29,313 nucleotides of DNA from Syntrophaceae bacterium UBA4810. Lineage in GTDB: Bacteria > Desulfobacterota > Syntrophia > Syntrophales > Smithellaceae. Under the pieces are notes generated by a model. The model searched no databases. It saw only the letters and a program-made list of their open reading frames with translations, and was not told where the DNA came from. The position numbers and the translations under genes were made by a program. Positions 7,766 through 15,107 of the stretch are shown here, piece by piece (position 1 is the stretch's first letter; each line of letters opens with the position of its first letter). Location: the NCBI GenBank assembly GCA_002402545.1, contig DHGA01000010.1, forward strand, positions 150 to 29,462. The letters are read 5' to 3'.

Positions 7766-9712
7766 TTAAATGTCCCAGAAGAATATCACCCCGCTCGTCG
7801 GGAAAATCCATTCCCTGTCGGATACTTTTACTTTGACAAATTTTCCCTTACTCGAAGTTACCGCAGGCGCTGGGTGCCTGCCGGCAAAAAAGCTTTCTTC
7901 TCTCACGTTTTTTAGTTTTGCTTTTTGATAATCAAAATTTATTTCCACGCCTCGTGTCGGATAAACAAGATAAACGGGGAATATTTTATTTTCTTTCGCC
8001 TGCTTGGTGGTAATTTCAATTTCAATTTTAACTTCGGTATTTAGTTTTTCTTTCAGAAAGTCCGCGCCGCACCATACTTCATAGCCGCGCGCTGTTTTTT
8101 TGGCTTCGGTAATCGAAACCTTCCGGTTATCGACACGAACGTTTTCCACGCTGAAAGCGCGCGCAATATCAGTGCCTTTTGCCGCTCCCAAAAGCCAGCG
8201 GTATTCGCAAAGCGGGTCTTCGAAAAGCGCGGAAAGTTGTTTGTTATCCACGGCGCAGCCGATCATAAAAATATCGTTTTTAAGCGTTTTTTTATAGCTG
8301 ACACGGGTGTTGACGCGAAAATAATTCTGTCCGTTATCTTTTGTTTTAGGCATTTGCGCGATGCTGATGTCATAGCGAAAAGCCGAACGCAGTTCCAGTT
8401 GCCGGTCTTCCTTGCCGAAAAGCGTTTCAAACATTTCATAATAAATGGCGTTGCCTAATTCCTCATTGCGCGCCCGAGTCTGAAGACAATGGCGGATAAT
8501 GTTATCGATGCGGGAAATTGATTTTTCCTCATCCGGAACGAATACTCTGCGCAATCTCGGTGAAACCGCGCTTGCTTTTCCTTTTTGCAGAAAAACCCGC
8601 GGCGCTCTTTTGCCCAGCGCGCAAAGAACCTCGTAACTTATCGTTCTCGCTTTTTTGGCGATTTCATCGGCGGTGATGCGCTCATTTCCCTGCGCCCCCA
8701 TTAAAACTACTTCATCGCCCAGTTCACATTCGGGGATATTGGTAACATCAACCGTGGACATATCCATGGAAATCCTGCCGATAATCGGCGCGCGCTGTCC
8801 GCGAATCAACGCTTCGCCCTGATTGGAAAGAATAACGCCGTAACCGTCTCCGTAACCTACCGGGATTGTCGCGACGCGCGTGGGTCTTTTGGTAACAAAC
8901 GTGCTGTTGTAGCCGATGCCGTAATTGGCGGGAAAATCCTTGAGCAAAATAATAGTGGTCTTAAAAGACATTATCGGAAGAACCGTGGCCTTTGATTGTG
9001 TCTGCTCCGAAGGATAAATGCCGTAAGCCATAACCCCGGGACGTACCATATTTAATTTGAACGTGGGATAATTTAAAATAGCGCCGCTGTTATCCATATG
9101 GCAAATCGGAATATCGATTTCCGCGCCCTGCAGCTCGCCCAGTAACTCTAAAAACGACTGCCACTGGCGGTGATTGCCGGGAACGATAATTTCGCTCGCG
9201 GCATAATGGCTGAAAATGCCTTCGATGATGATATTGGGAAGCTTGGATATATCCATTACCAGTTTAAACGCTTCGTTGCGCATTGTTCCGCCGCGCCCCA
9301 TGCCTGTGTCCACTTCTATGTGCACAGGCAGTTTACGCCCCGCCTGCTGCAGGGCTTTCTGCAGTTGCCGGGCGAAAGAAATCTCGGAAACAGACGCGGT
9401 TAAATTATACTTTATGATATCTTCAATTTCCGCCGCGGTGGAAGGACCCAGAATAACAATGGGCGCTTCAATCCCACTGACGCGCAACTGAATGCCTTCA
9501 TCGGCATTAGCAACACCAAGCATTTTCGCGCCATTTTGCAGGGCGGTATTGGATATCTCTATGGCGCCGTGGCCGTAAGCGTCAGCCTTAACCGCGGGCA
9601 TAAAATCAACATCAGGCCCGATCAGCCTTTTTATCTCCTGAAGATTGGCGGCAAAATTATCCAGGTCAACTTCCACCCAGCTGCGGTATTTTTGTTCTTT
9701 TTTTAGCGGCAT
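7766..9712 (-). CDS. alr: Alanine racemase with a ~270-residue C-terminal extension
   Basis: 648 residues, against about 360-390 for ordinary alanine racemases. Residues 1-375 are a complete fold-type III PLP racemase: K42 in AVKADAYGHG (the PLP lysine), HIEVDTGMGRGG, HMDNSG, RPGVMAYG, Y268 in GYNSTF (the second catalytic base position), IPVGYGDGY and GRISMDM. It interconverts L- and D-alanine for peptidoglycan and matches the Ddl 1 kb away. Residues about 376-648 are extra: a helical part (390-440) then a beta-rich part with alternating hydrophobics ending in a WIFPTSGV segment. I recognise no family in it; there is no stop, frameshift or composition break at the junction, so it is a real fusion. 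The start is ATG 9712 with weak purines upstream. Confidence 0.92.
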   Translation of the reverse strand: MPLKKEQKYRSWVEVDLDNFAANLQEIKRLIGPDVDFMPAVKADAYGHGAIEISNTALQNGAKMLGVANADEGIQLRVSGIEAPIVILGPSTAAEIEDIIKYNLTASVSEISFARQLQKALQQAGRKLPVHIEVDTGMGRGGTMRNEAFKLVMDISKLPNIIIEGIFSHYAASEIIVPGNHRQWQSFLELLGELQGAEIDIPICHMDNSGAILNYPTFKLNMVRPGVMAYGIYPSEQTQSKATVLPIMSFKTTIILLKDFPANYGIGYNSTFVTKRPTRVATIPVGYGDGYGVILSNQGEALIRGQRAPIIGRISMDMSTVDVTNIPECELGDEVVLMGAQGNERITADEIAKKARTISYEVLCALGKRAPRVFLQKGKASAVSPRLRRVFVPDEEKSISRIDNIIRHCLQTRARNEELGNAIYYEMFETLFGKEDRQLELRSAFRYDISIAQMPKTKDNGQNYFRVNTRVSYKKTLKNDIFMIGCAVDNKQLSALFEDPLCEYRWLLGAAKGTDIARAFSVENVRVDNRKVSITEAKKTARGYEVWCGADFLKEKLNTEVKIEIEITTKQAKENKIFPVYLVYPTRGVEINFDYQKAKLKNVREESFFAGRHPAPAVTSSKGKFVKVKVSDREWIFPTSGVIFFWDI

Positions 9713-9957
9713 AACTTATCAACCCCGTTGTTTATGTGCCCCCCCAATGAAATGAGATTAATCGGTATGATTGGTGAAAGCTTCTCTGAATGTTGTTTCA
9801 TGGATTATTTCCTTGATTTGACGGCAAAATCATATCAAACCGACAATGAAAGTCAAGCCGTCAATGTGTTTAAAAAAAATCATTATCTGCTTGAAAGATA
9901 TTTTTTTTTAAATTAGAATCGGCCGAAGTTATTAACAGAATCAGGGAGGTGAAATAA

Positions 9958-10221
9958 ATGTCCAGAGCAAAAAAGGGAGATCTTTTGTGTTGCGAGGTAT
10001 GCGGACTTGCGGCGATCGTGGAAGAAGAGTGCGGCTGCGCGAACGTGGGAGTTCTTTGTTGTGAAGAACCGATGATCAACAAAGGCCCGGCGCCGCCAAA
10101 GAAAAAAACGGCGGTAAAAAAGGCAAAAACACCTAAAAAGAAAGCCGTGAAAAAAGCGGTAAAGAAACCAGCGGCTAAAAAAGCTGCTAAAAAGAAACCG
10201 GCCAAGAAAAAGAAACGCTGA
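9958..10221 (+). CDS. Desulforedoxin-like domain fused to a histone H1-like Lys/Ala-rich tail
   Basis: 87 residues in two parts. Residues 6-42 match the desulforedoxin fold: KGDLLCCEVCG (C11, C12, C15) and GVLCCEEPM (C34, C35), i.e. the C-x2-C ... C-C iron or zinc site, with two further cysteines at 25 and 27. Residues 47-87 are almost only Lys, Ala and Pro in KKxA/KKP repeats like eukaryotic histone H1 tails and bacterial H1-like proteins, which bind DNA non-specifically. The combination suggests a nucleoid-associated protein carrying a metal/redox site; that function is inferred. AGGGAGGTGA at 9943-9952 is an excellent Shine-Dalgarno 5 nt before the ATG. It lies 102 nt upstream of an SRAP-family DNA-damage protein on the same strand. 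No other domain is present. Confidence 0.85.
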   Translation: MSRAKKGDLLCCEVCGLAAIVEEECGCANVGVLCCEEPMINKGPAPPKKKTAVKKAKTPKKKAVKKAVKKPAAKKAAKKKPAKKKKR

Positions 10222-10323
10222 TATTTTAGAGGCCGCGCTGCGGGCTTCAAAAAAAGCTACTAGATTTTTTGTTATAATTTTTAGTCGGCTACAAAAAAAT
10301 AAACCGCTTGCCACGAAAAACAA

Positions 10324-10935
10324 ATGTGCGGAAGATTCGTATTAGTCAGTGAACTGGGTCAAATTGCCGAGGAATTCAATTTGACCGGTTTTCATGAATC
10401 TACGCATCCTTGTGGCGATATGCTCCCCGGACAAAAATGCGCGTGCGTAATCGCCGCGGAAAACAAAAATCTTCTGCTTAATATGCAATGGGGCTTCCCG
10501 CCGCGCTGGCCGACAAAGACAGCGACCAAACTTCTGATAAACGCCCGCGCGGAAACATTATCCGAAAAACCAACGTTTAAAGAATCTTTTCAGCGCCGGC
10601 GCTGCATCATTCCCGCCGACGGCTTTTACGAATGGTCTAAAGATAAAAAACAATTCTGCTTTTACCTCAGAAATCAACGCTCTTTTGGATTGGCGGGCAT
10701 TTACGAAGAAAATAATTCGCCGGCGGGAAAAGAAACTTCTTTTGTGATTATAACTACCACTCCAAACAAACTGATTGAACAAGTGCACAATCGCATGCCC
10801 GTGATCATACCCGCCGACAAACAATCTCTTTGGCTCGATAATGCCAGATTCGACAAATCACAACTTTCGTCTTTATTTGTTCCTTATCTTGAAGAAAAAA
10901 TGGAAATGCGCCCGGGAAGGTATCAGTTACAATAA
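10324..10935 (+). CDS. SRAP-domain protein (HMCES/YedK), abasic-site DNA-protein crosslinker
   Basis: 203 residues, full-length SRAP. Members bind abasic sites in single-stranded DNA and form a protective thiazolidine crosslink through the N-terminal Cys. All key residues are present: C2 immediately after the initiator Met (MCGRF), N73-A-R75-A-E77 in the DNA-binding loop, the catalytic Glu E103 in GFYEW and H155 in HNRMP. The start is fixed by the need for Cys at position 2. The Shine-Dalgarno is poor, so expression may be low or leaderless. Its 3' end overlaps the 3' end of truA by 9 nt (convergent genes), and no terminator hairpin is visible between them. Confidence 0.94.
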   Translation: MCGRFVLVSELGQIAEEFNLTGFHESTHPCGDMLPGQKCACVIAAENKNLLLNMQWGFPPRWPTKTATKLLINARAETLSEKPTFKESFQRRRCIIPADGFYEWSKDKKQFCFYLRNQRSFGLAGIYEENNSPAGKETSFVIITTTPNKLIEQVHNRMPVIIPADKQSLWLDNARFDKSQLSSLFVPYLEEKMEMRPGRYQLQ

Positions 10936-11703
10936 TTGAATGGGAATTTTTATTGGAGGCAATTTGTCGCCTTCATACAATACTTTTTCCAAAAACAAGC
11001 CTGACGGCGGCGCGGTGAAACGCGCCGGAATTTCCGAATAGGAAGCAAGCAACTTTTCGACATCACGTTCGGATAAGTTCCCGCGTCCCGCCTCTACCGT
11101 TATACCGACCACCCGCCGTACCATTTTCCATAAATAATGAGACGCGACAATTCTTATGGCAAAGATTTCTGCAAATTGTTTTAGCTCGACGCTTTCCACG
11201 TTAACTTTTGTGGAAACGCCTTTGTCCATCCTCTTGTCGGCAAAAGAACTGAAATCGTGAAATCCCTGAAAAAGGCCAAGCACCTTTTGCATCCGGGAAA
11301 AATTGAGTTCGTCTTTTATCCACCATACATAACGCTTCGCGAAAGCGGTGCGTCTTTGGGCAATCAGATAAAGGTAGCTGCGGCTTGTGGCGTGGTGACG
11401 CGCGTGAAAACGCGGCGGAGCATTCTCCGCTTTCAGGATGTTGATGCTCGCGGGCAGATTGTCGTTTAAGTTTATGCGCAGAATGTCCGGATTAATTTTC
11501 TGGGGAATTTCCAGATGGGCAACCTGGGCAAGGGCGTGAACACCGGCATCGGTTCTTCCCGCGCCCTGAATATCAACAGCCTTGCCAAAAAGCTCGCCGG
11601 CGACACCGAGCAGTGTTCCCTGGACGCTTCTGGCGTTTTTTTGCGCCTGCCAGCCGTGGTAATTGGTACCGTCGTATTCTAAAATCAATTTGTATTTATG
11701 CAT
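10927..11703 (-). CDS. truA: tRNA pseudouridine(38-40) synthase
   Basis: 258 residues. TruA isomerises uridine at positions 38-40 of the tRNA anticodon arm. It begins with the family-typical LILEYDGTNYHGWQAQ, carries the catalytic Asp52 in GAGRTDAGVHA, FHARHHATSRSYLY in the middle and the C-terminal KMVRRVVG segment. Length and all blocks are normal. The start ATG is 11703, ten nt downstream of the NlpC/P60 gene's stop on the same strand, so the two are probably co-transcribed. Confidence 0.96.
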   Translation of the reverse strand: MHKYKLILEYDGTNYHGWQAQKNARSVQGTLLGVAGELFGKAVDIQGAGRTDAGVHALAQVAHLEIPQKINPDILRINLNDNLPASINILKAENAPPRFHARHHATSRSYLYLIAQRRTAFAKRYVWWIKDELNFSRMQKVLGLFQGFHDFSSFADKRMDKGVSTKVNVESVELKQFAEIFAIRIVASHYLWKMVRRVVGITVEAGRGNLSERDVEKLLASYSEIPARFTAPPSGLFLEKVLYEGDKLPPIKIPIQLL

Positions 11704-11713
11704 GTTATTCTGA

Positions 11714-13060
11714 CTACGGACCCTCCGGAACCGGCGCCAATATATTCATGGCGGATATTTTATCGATTAAATATCCGTCCTGTAAATCAATGTCTTCTAA
11801 TTCAGCGCCGGGGCGCAGCGTGGTAATTACAGACTGACCGATGATTTTTCGGCCATTCGTTCCCGTCTCGTCTTTTATCCTTATTCCCCAGATGTTGTGG
11901 AAAATTAGCGCGCGGCCTTTATCCTGGCCGATATAAATCATTACATGACCACGGAACCACAAAAGGCTCAAATAAGGCAGGCCTTTTTCAATAATCATTT
12001 TTTCTTTTTCTTCCGCGGTCAAGCCGCGCAGATCAAAATATTGCCCCACTTCATTAACCTGATCCGCGGAATGGCGCGGCAGCCAGATGCCAAATGGCGC
12101 GAAAAAATCTCTCGTCATCGCCGAACAATCGCGGTTTCCGTAGAGACCTCCCCAACCGTACGGCTCGCCCAGTAATTCATTGGCAACTTTTGCCGCGTTG
12201 TTATAATTAAAACTCAGAGGTTTTAACGCGGCCTGCTCACGGTAAACAAACCCGGTTTTTATTACCGCGTTGTTATCCTCATCAGAAGCGGCAACAAGTA
12301 TTTCCAATCTTTCCTGCGCTTCTTTAACCAAGGGGAAAATGTGCCCGATTGAAGTCCTCAAAATAAAATTTCCGTTCGCGTCCAGTATGGAAGTCTTATT
12401 GGCAGTAATCGCGGCGTAGCGGCCTGATTCCCATTGTTTAATGAAAGCGTCATTAACACGCGCGCTGTCTTCAATGGGTATCCAACCGAATGTAAAACTC
12501 GTTTCTACCAACGCCCAAGATTTATCGGCGCTGATATGACAGACAAAGATCGGCGTATTGGCGGCTACGGACGATCTTTGCATATTGTCAAAGGGCCAGC
12601 CGGAGCTATCACTTTCGGAACTGCTGAAATGAGTCCCCTGCGTGGGCAATGCGCGAAGATTAGTGTTTCTTGTTGTTATGGCCGGATACAGGGCGTTGGG
12701 ATAATTTTTCAGCGAGGCGTTTTGCTCAAGCCTATTAATCCATTCACCTGTGTGCCTGATTTTGTTTTCGCCGTAACCGGGATTTTTATAAAATCTTTTA
12801 AAATCAAGGGAAACTCTATCCGGCAGGGCGTGAAAAGGCTGCCTTTGATGCCACATGGAAAAATGAATTATATTGTAGTCTTCATCCATCTGCTGCTGTA
12901 TTTGCCGCGCGAAAAGCTCTTCTGCACCAAGCGCGCCCTCGTAATAAGAAGCGTGATTTTGAGGCAAATCCCTTATGTCTCTGATAGCGCCCGCTTGGGG
13001 AAAGCAGCCGGCCAGCGCGAGGATAAACGTCAAAATAAATATGATATGTCTTTTTTTCAT
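11714..13060 (-). CDS. NlpC/P60 cell-wall peptidase, lipoprotein with SH3 domains
   Basis: 448 residues from ATG 13060. Residues 1-19 form a lipoprotein signal peptide with lipobox LAGC (C19), so the protein is exported and lipid-anchored. An N-terminal helical domain (about 25-115) and SH3-like repeats (about 125-275) lead to an NlpC/P60 catalytic domain at about 285-400 with catalytic C312 in NRDCSAMTRD, H372 in GHVMIYIG and a likely third polar residue H388. It should cut peptide stems of peptidoglycan, probably gamma-D-Glu-diamino acid bonds. An in-frame ATG at 13084 would add eight residues ahead of the signal peptide; the later ATG gives a conventional signal peptide but neither has a strong Shine-Dalgarno. 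It is followed by truA on the same strand. Confidence 0.9.
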   Translation of the reverse strand: MKKRHIIFILTFILALAGCFPQAGAIRDIRDLPQNHASYYEGALGAEELFARQIQQQMDEDYNIIHFSMWHQRQPFHALPDRVSLDFKRFYKNPGYGENKIRHTGEWINRLEQNASLKNYPNALYPAITTRNTNLRALPTQGTHFSSSESDSSGWPFDNMQRSSVAANTPIFVCHISADKSWALVETSFTFGWIPIEDSARVNDAFIKQWESGRYAAITANKTSILDANGNFILRTSIGHIFPLVKEAQERLEILVAASDEDNNAVIKTGFVYREQAALKPLSFNYNNAAKVANELLGEPYGWGGLYGNRDCSAMTRDFFAPFGIWLPRHSADQVNEVGQYFDLRGLTAEEKEKMIIEKGLPYLSLLWFRGHVMIYIGQDKGRALIFHNIWGIRIKDETGTNGRKIIGQSVITTLRPGAELEDIDLQDGYLIDKISAMNILAPVPEGP

Positions 13061-13234
13061 AAAAAATTCTTGATTTAATTTCATATACTTTTATAGTCTT
13101 TTTTTAAGTTTAGGGCAAGTTTAAACAAGCAAAAATCTGTTTTTATAGAACAGCATTAAATAATTTTGTGGAATATGGGGTCAAACGCTGATATAAAAAG
13201 TCAGAAATTAGCCGTAAAAGAAAGGAGTTCGTTA

Positions 13235-13720
13235 ATGGCCAGTAACCGATTAATGAAAGATTTTACTTTTTTTAAAGAGTTCAGCGATGAGCAAATAGCT
13301 AAATTAGCTCCCTTAGCCAAAGAAGAAAAACACCCTTCGGGTTCGCTGCTTTATCAAAAAGGAGACCCGGCAAGAAGCCTTTATATCATCGATGAAGGCA
13401 AAGTCGCTCTTTTTATGACTACGGAAATGGGAAAAAATAAACCCCCGCTGCAGGTTACCGTGGACATCATTACCAAAGGCGAAACAATGGGCTGGTCGGC
13501 TGTTGTGGAACCATATATTTACACGCTTGCCGCCCGCTGTCTTGACGACACGAAATTTATCGCTTTTGACGCTTTTAAGTTACGTCAATTAATAGACGAG
13601 GATTGCGCCTTAGGATTTAAAATTATGCAGGCCGTGTCCAAAGTAATTTCTACGCGACTGACGCATACGCGCATTATTTTAGTCGGCGAAAGAGGTTTGT
13701 CCGTTTTAACCGAATACTAA
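13235..13720 (+). CDS. Cyclic-nucleotide-binding-domain protein (CRP-like sensor without HTH)
   Basis: 161 residues, essentially a single cNMP-binding beta-roll: FFKEFSDEQIAKLAP, then GSLLYQKGDPARSLYIIDEGKVALF, GETMGWSAVV in the phosphate-binding cassette position, and a C-terminal helix (about 125-150). The CRP-type DNA-binding helix-turn-helix is absent, so it is not a stand-alone transcription factor of the usual kind. ATG 13235 is chosen because AAGGAG (13222-13227) precedes it; a longer frame exists upstream. It is the first gene of a run with a selenocysteine glutaredoxin 15 nt downstream and rubrerythrin after that, so it may sense a ligand linked to redox stress (inference). Confidence 0.85.
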   Translation: MASNRLMKDFTFFKEFSDEQIAKLAPLAKEEKHPSGSLLYQKGDPARSLYIIDEGKVALFMTTEMGKNKPPLQVTVDIITKGETMGWSAVVEPYIYTLAARCLDDTKFIAFDAFKLRQLIDEDCALGFKIMQAVSKVISTRLTHTRIILVGERGLSVLTEY

Positions 13721-13735
13721 AAACGAGGAAAAAGG

Positions 13736-13951
13736 ATGAAAGACAAAATCATCATTTACGGCAAAGCCGGCTGACCCTACACAGACAAAGCCCGGGAGGC
13801 ATGGAAAGACAAAGCGGTTTATTATGATGTAAAAAGCAATCCGGATAAACTCGTGGAGATGCTTGAATTATCAGGCGGGAGACGTCAGGTGCCGGTAATT
13901 GTAGAAAGAGGCAAAGTATCCGTTGGATACGGCGGATCCTGAGGAGTATGA
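13736..13951 (+). CDS. Glutaredoxin-like selenoprotein with two selenocysteines (UXX-star type)
   Basis: A 71-residue gene hidden by two in-frame UGA codons, at 13772-13774 (Sec13) and 13940-13942 (Sec69), with the true stop UGA at 13949-13951. The protein starts MKDKIIIYGKAG, then Sec-Pro-Tyr-Thr, exactly where glutaredoxins have Cys-Pro-Tyr-Cys; residues 14-45 give the expected helix and second strand, VPVIVERGKVS supplies the cis-Pro strand and GYGGS the Gly-Gly turn. The end is Sec-Gly-Val-stop, the C-terminal pattern of the 'UXX-star' (seleno)protein families as I recall them. Each UGA is followed by a SECIS-like hairpin. GAGGA lies 7-11 nt before the ATG. It sits between a cNMP-binding protein and rubrerythrin, so it probably acts in thiol/peroxide redox. 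Reading the UGAs as stops would give meaningless 12- and 55-codon pieces. Confidence 0.92.
13786..13804 (+). promoter_or_regulatory. SECIS-like hairpin for Sec13
   Basis: Begins 12 nt after the first UGA. Five pairs in a seven-position stem (C12-G30, A14-U28 and GCC/GGC, counted from the UGA) enclose the loop CGGGA at 13793-13797. Loop sequence and position equal those of the hairpin after the second UGA. This one is the weaker fold. Confidence 0.6.
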
Positions 13952-13953
13952 AA

Positions 13954-13972
13954 AACCGGTCGGGAACCGGTT
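13954..13972 (+). promoter_or_regulatory. SECIS-like hairpin for Sec69
   Basis: AACCGGT (13954-13960) pairs perfectly with ACCGGTT (13966-13972) around the loop CGGGA. The loop opens 19 nt after the UGA at 13940-13942 and has G in its first two positions, as in bacterial SECIS elements. It lies beyond the stop codon, as expected for a Sec three codons from the end, and just upstream of the rubrerythrin ribosome-binding site. Confidence 0.78.
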
Positions 13973-13994
13973 ATTAACAAAAGGAGAGGTTAAT

Positions 13995-14462
13995 ATGAAA
14001 GACGCGAATCTTGATTCCATAATTGAAAAAGCCATTGCCAATGAAGAAGAGGCAAATCAGTTTTATTTGAAACTTGCCGGAATAGTTACGGATAAATCGG
14101 CAAAAGATACTCTGATTTACCTGGCCGGAGAGGAAAAAAAACATAAAGAATATTTGTTGCGTTATCGGCAGGAAAAGTTTATAGCGAACGCCACAAAAAG
14201 CAGTGAAGTAGCTAATTACAAAATCGCGGAATATCTTCATTCGCCGGAAGTTAAAGATAATATGGAAAGCAAAGACGTGTATCTCATCGCCGCGGAAAGA
14301 GAGCTAAACTCCTACAATTTTTATAAAGGGCTCGCCTCTCTTCATCCGGATGGAGAAATCAAAGATATGCTCTTGAAAATGGCGACTGAAGAACTGAAGC
14401 ATAAAGAAAAAGTTGAATATTTATACGCCAATACAGCTTTTGTGCAAACAGACGGCGGCTGA
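13995..14462 (+). CDS. Rubrerythrin/ferritin-like diiron protein
   Basis: 155 residues, a four-helix bundle of the ferritin-like superfamily. The diiron ligand pattern is visible: E17-E19 in NEEEANQFY, E46-x3-H50 in EEKKHKEY, and in the second half ERELNSYNFY and EELKHKEK. There is no rubredoxin domain, so it is the short, rubredoxin-less form; such proteins reduce peroxide in anaerobes or store iron. ATG 13995 is chosen because AAGGAGAGGT precedes it; the longer frame to 13923 runs into the selenoprotein gene. It is 43 nt downstream of the two-Sec glutaredoxin, which could be its reductant (inference). No signal peptide, so cytosolic. Confidence 0.88.
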   Translation: MKDANLDSIIEKAIANEEEANQFYLKLAGIVTDKSAKDTLIYLAGEEKKHKEYLLRYRQEKFIANATKSSEVANYKIAEYLHSPEVKDNMESKDVYLIAAERELNSYNFYKGLASLHPDGEIKDMLLKMATEELKHKEKVEYLYANTAFVQTDGG

Positions 14463-14532
14463 TAAGAGCTACGGCGTTTGTCTGAAAATAAATTATTCTG
14501 CCCCACCTACGGCGGAAAGAAGGAGTCGAAAA

Positions 14533-15081
14533 TTGGATTATTTTGTCCCTAAAAAAATCTTCTTCACAAAAGGAGTGGGCACGCACAAAGATGAATTGCA
14601 TTCCTTTGAGCGTGCCTTACGTGACGCCGGAATAGAAAAATGCAATATCGTGCAGGTCTCCAGCATTTTTCCGCCGGGCTGCAAGGTTGTTTCCAAAGCC
14701 CAGGGACTCAAATGTCTTGTTCCCGGTGCTATCACTTACTGTGTTTTAAGCCGCTGCTGTACCAACGAACCGAAAAGACTTCTGGCGGCATCCGTCGGCT
14801 GCGCCATCCCCGCGGATAAATCATCTTACGGCTATATCAGCGAACATCACGCTTTCGGACAGACCGAAAAACAGGCGGGTGACTACGCCGAAGACTTAGC
14901 CGCGGCTATGCTTGCATCCACCTTGGGTATTGATTTCAATGTTGATGAGAGCTGGGACGAGAAGAAAGAAATATTTAAAATCAGCGGCAAAATTGTCCGC
15001 ACGCTGAATGTGACCCAATCGACAATTTGCCGTAACAATAACTATACTACTGTAATTGCCGCCGCTGTTTTTGTTTTCTAA
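14533..15081 (+). CDS. pdaD: Pyruvoyl-dependent arginine decarboxylase
   Basis: 182 residues from a TTG start. The enzyme decarboxylates arginine to agmatine for polyamine synthesis. Its serinolysis site is VSSIFPPG with S43-S44: the proenzyme cuts itself between the two serines, giving a 43-residue beta chain and an alpha chain whose N-terminal Ser becomes pyruvoyl. Flanking blocks (FFTKGVGTHKDELHSFE, VPGAITYCVLSR, SYGYISEHHAFGQT) fit the PvlArgDC family and the length is normal. TTG 14533 is chosen because AAGGAG (14520-14525) is 7 nt upstream and family homology begins there; earlier in-frame TTG 14413 would overlap rubrerythrin. It lies 70 nt downstream of rubrerythrin. No other polyamine gene is in the window. 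Confidence 0.92.
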   Translation: MDYFVPKKIFFTKGVGTHKDELHSFERALRDAGIEKCNIVQVSSIFPPGCKVVSKAQGLKCLVPGAITYCVLSRCCTNEPKRLLAASVGCAIPADKSSYGYISEHHAFGQTEKQAGDYAEDLAAAMLASTLGIDFNVDESWDEKKEIFKISGKIVRTLNVTQSTICRNNNYTTVIAAAVFVF

Positions 15082-15107
15082 AAGCCGGCCTCATTTATTA
15101 AAGCTTT

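Noticed and set aside
10121..10215. Repetitive AAG/GCC tract as a DNA repeat or CRISPR-like array
   Set aside because: The repeats are codon-level Lys-Ala repeats inside a gene, with no spacer or fixed unit length.
9870..10323. Two minus-strand open frames of 126 and 136 codons rich in Phe/Ala
   Set aside because: They are the antisense of the AAA/GCC-rich Lys-Ala tail of the desulforedoxin-like gene. They have no ribosome-binding site and the plus-strand gene has clear domain evidence.
13772..13942. The in-frame UGAs as sequencing errors or a pseudogene
   Set aside because: Both fall at expected redox positions, each has a hairpin with the same loop and position, and there are no other frame defects.
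13949..13951. A third UGA in the glutaredoxin-like gene as Sec rather than stop
   Set aside because: The next codons run into the SECIS hairpin and the rubrerythrin leader, and the Sec-Gly-Val-stop ending fits the family pattern. This UGA is the stop.
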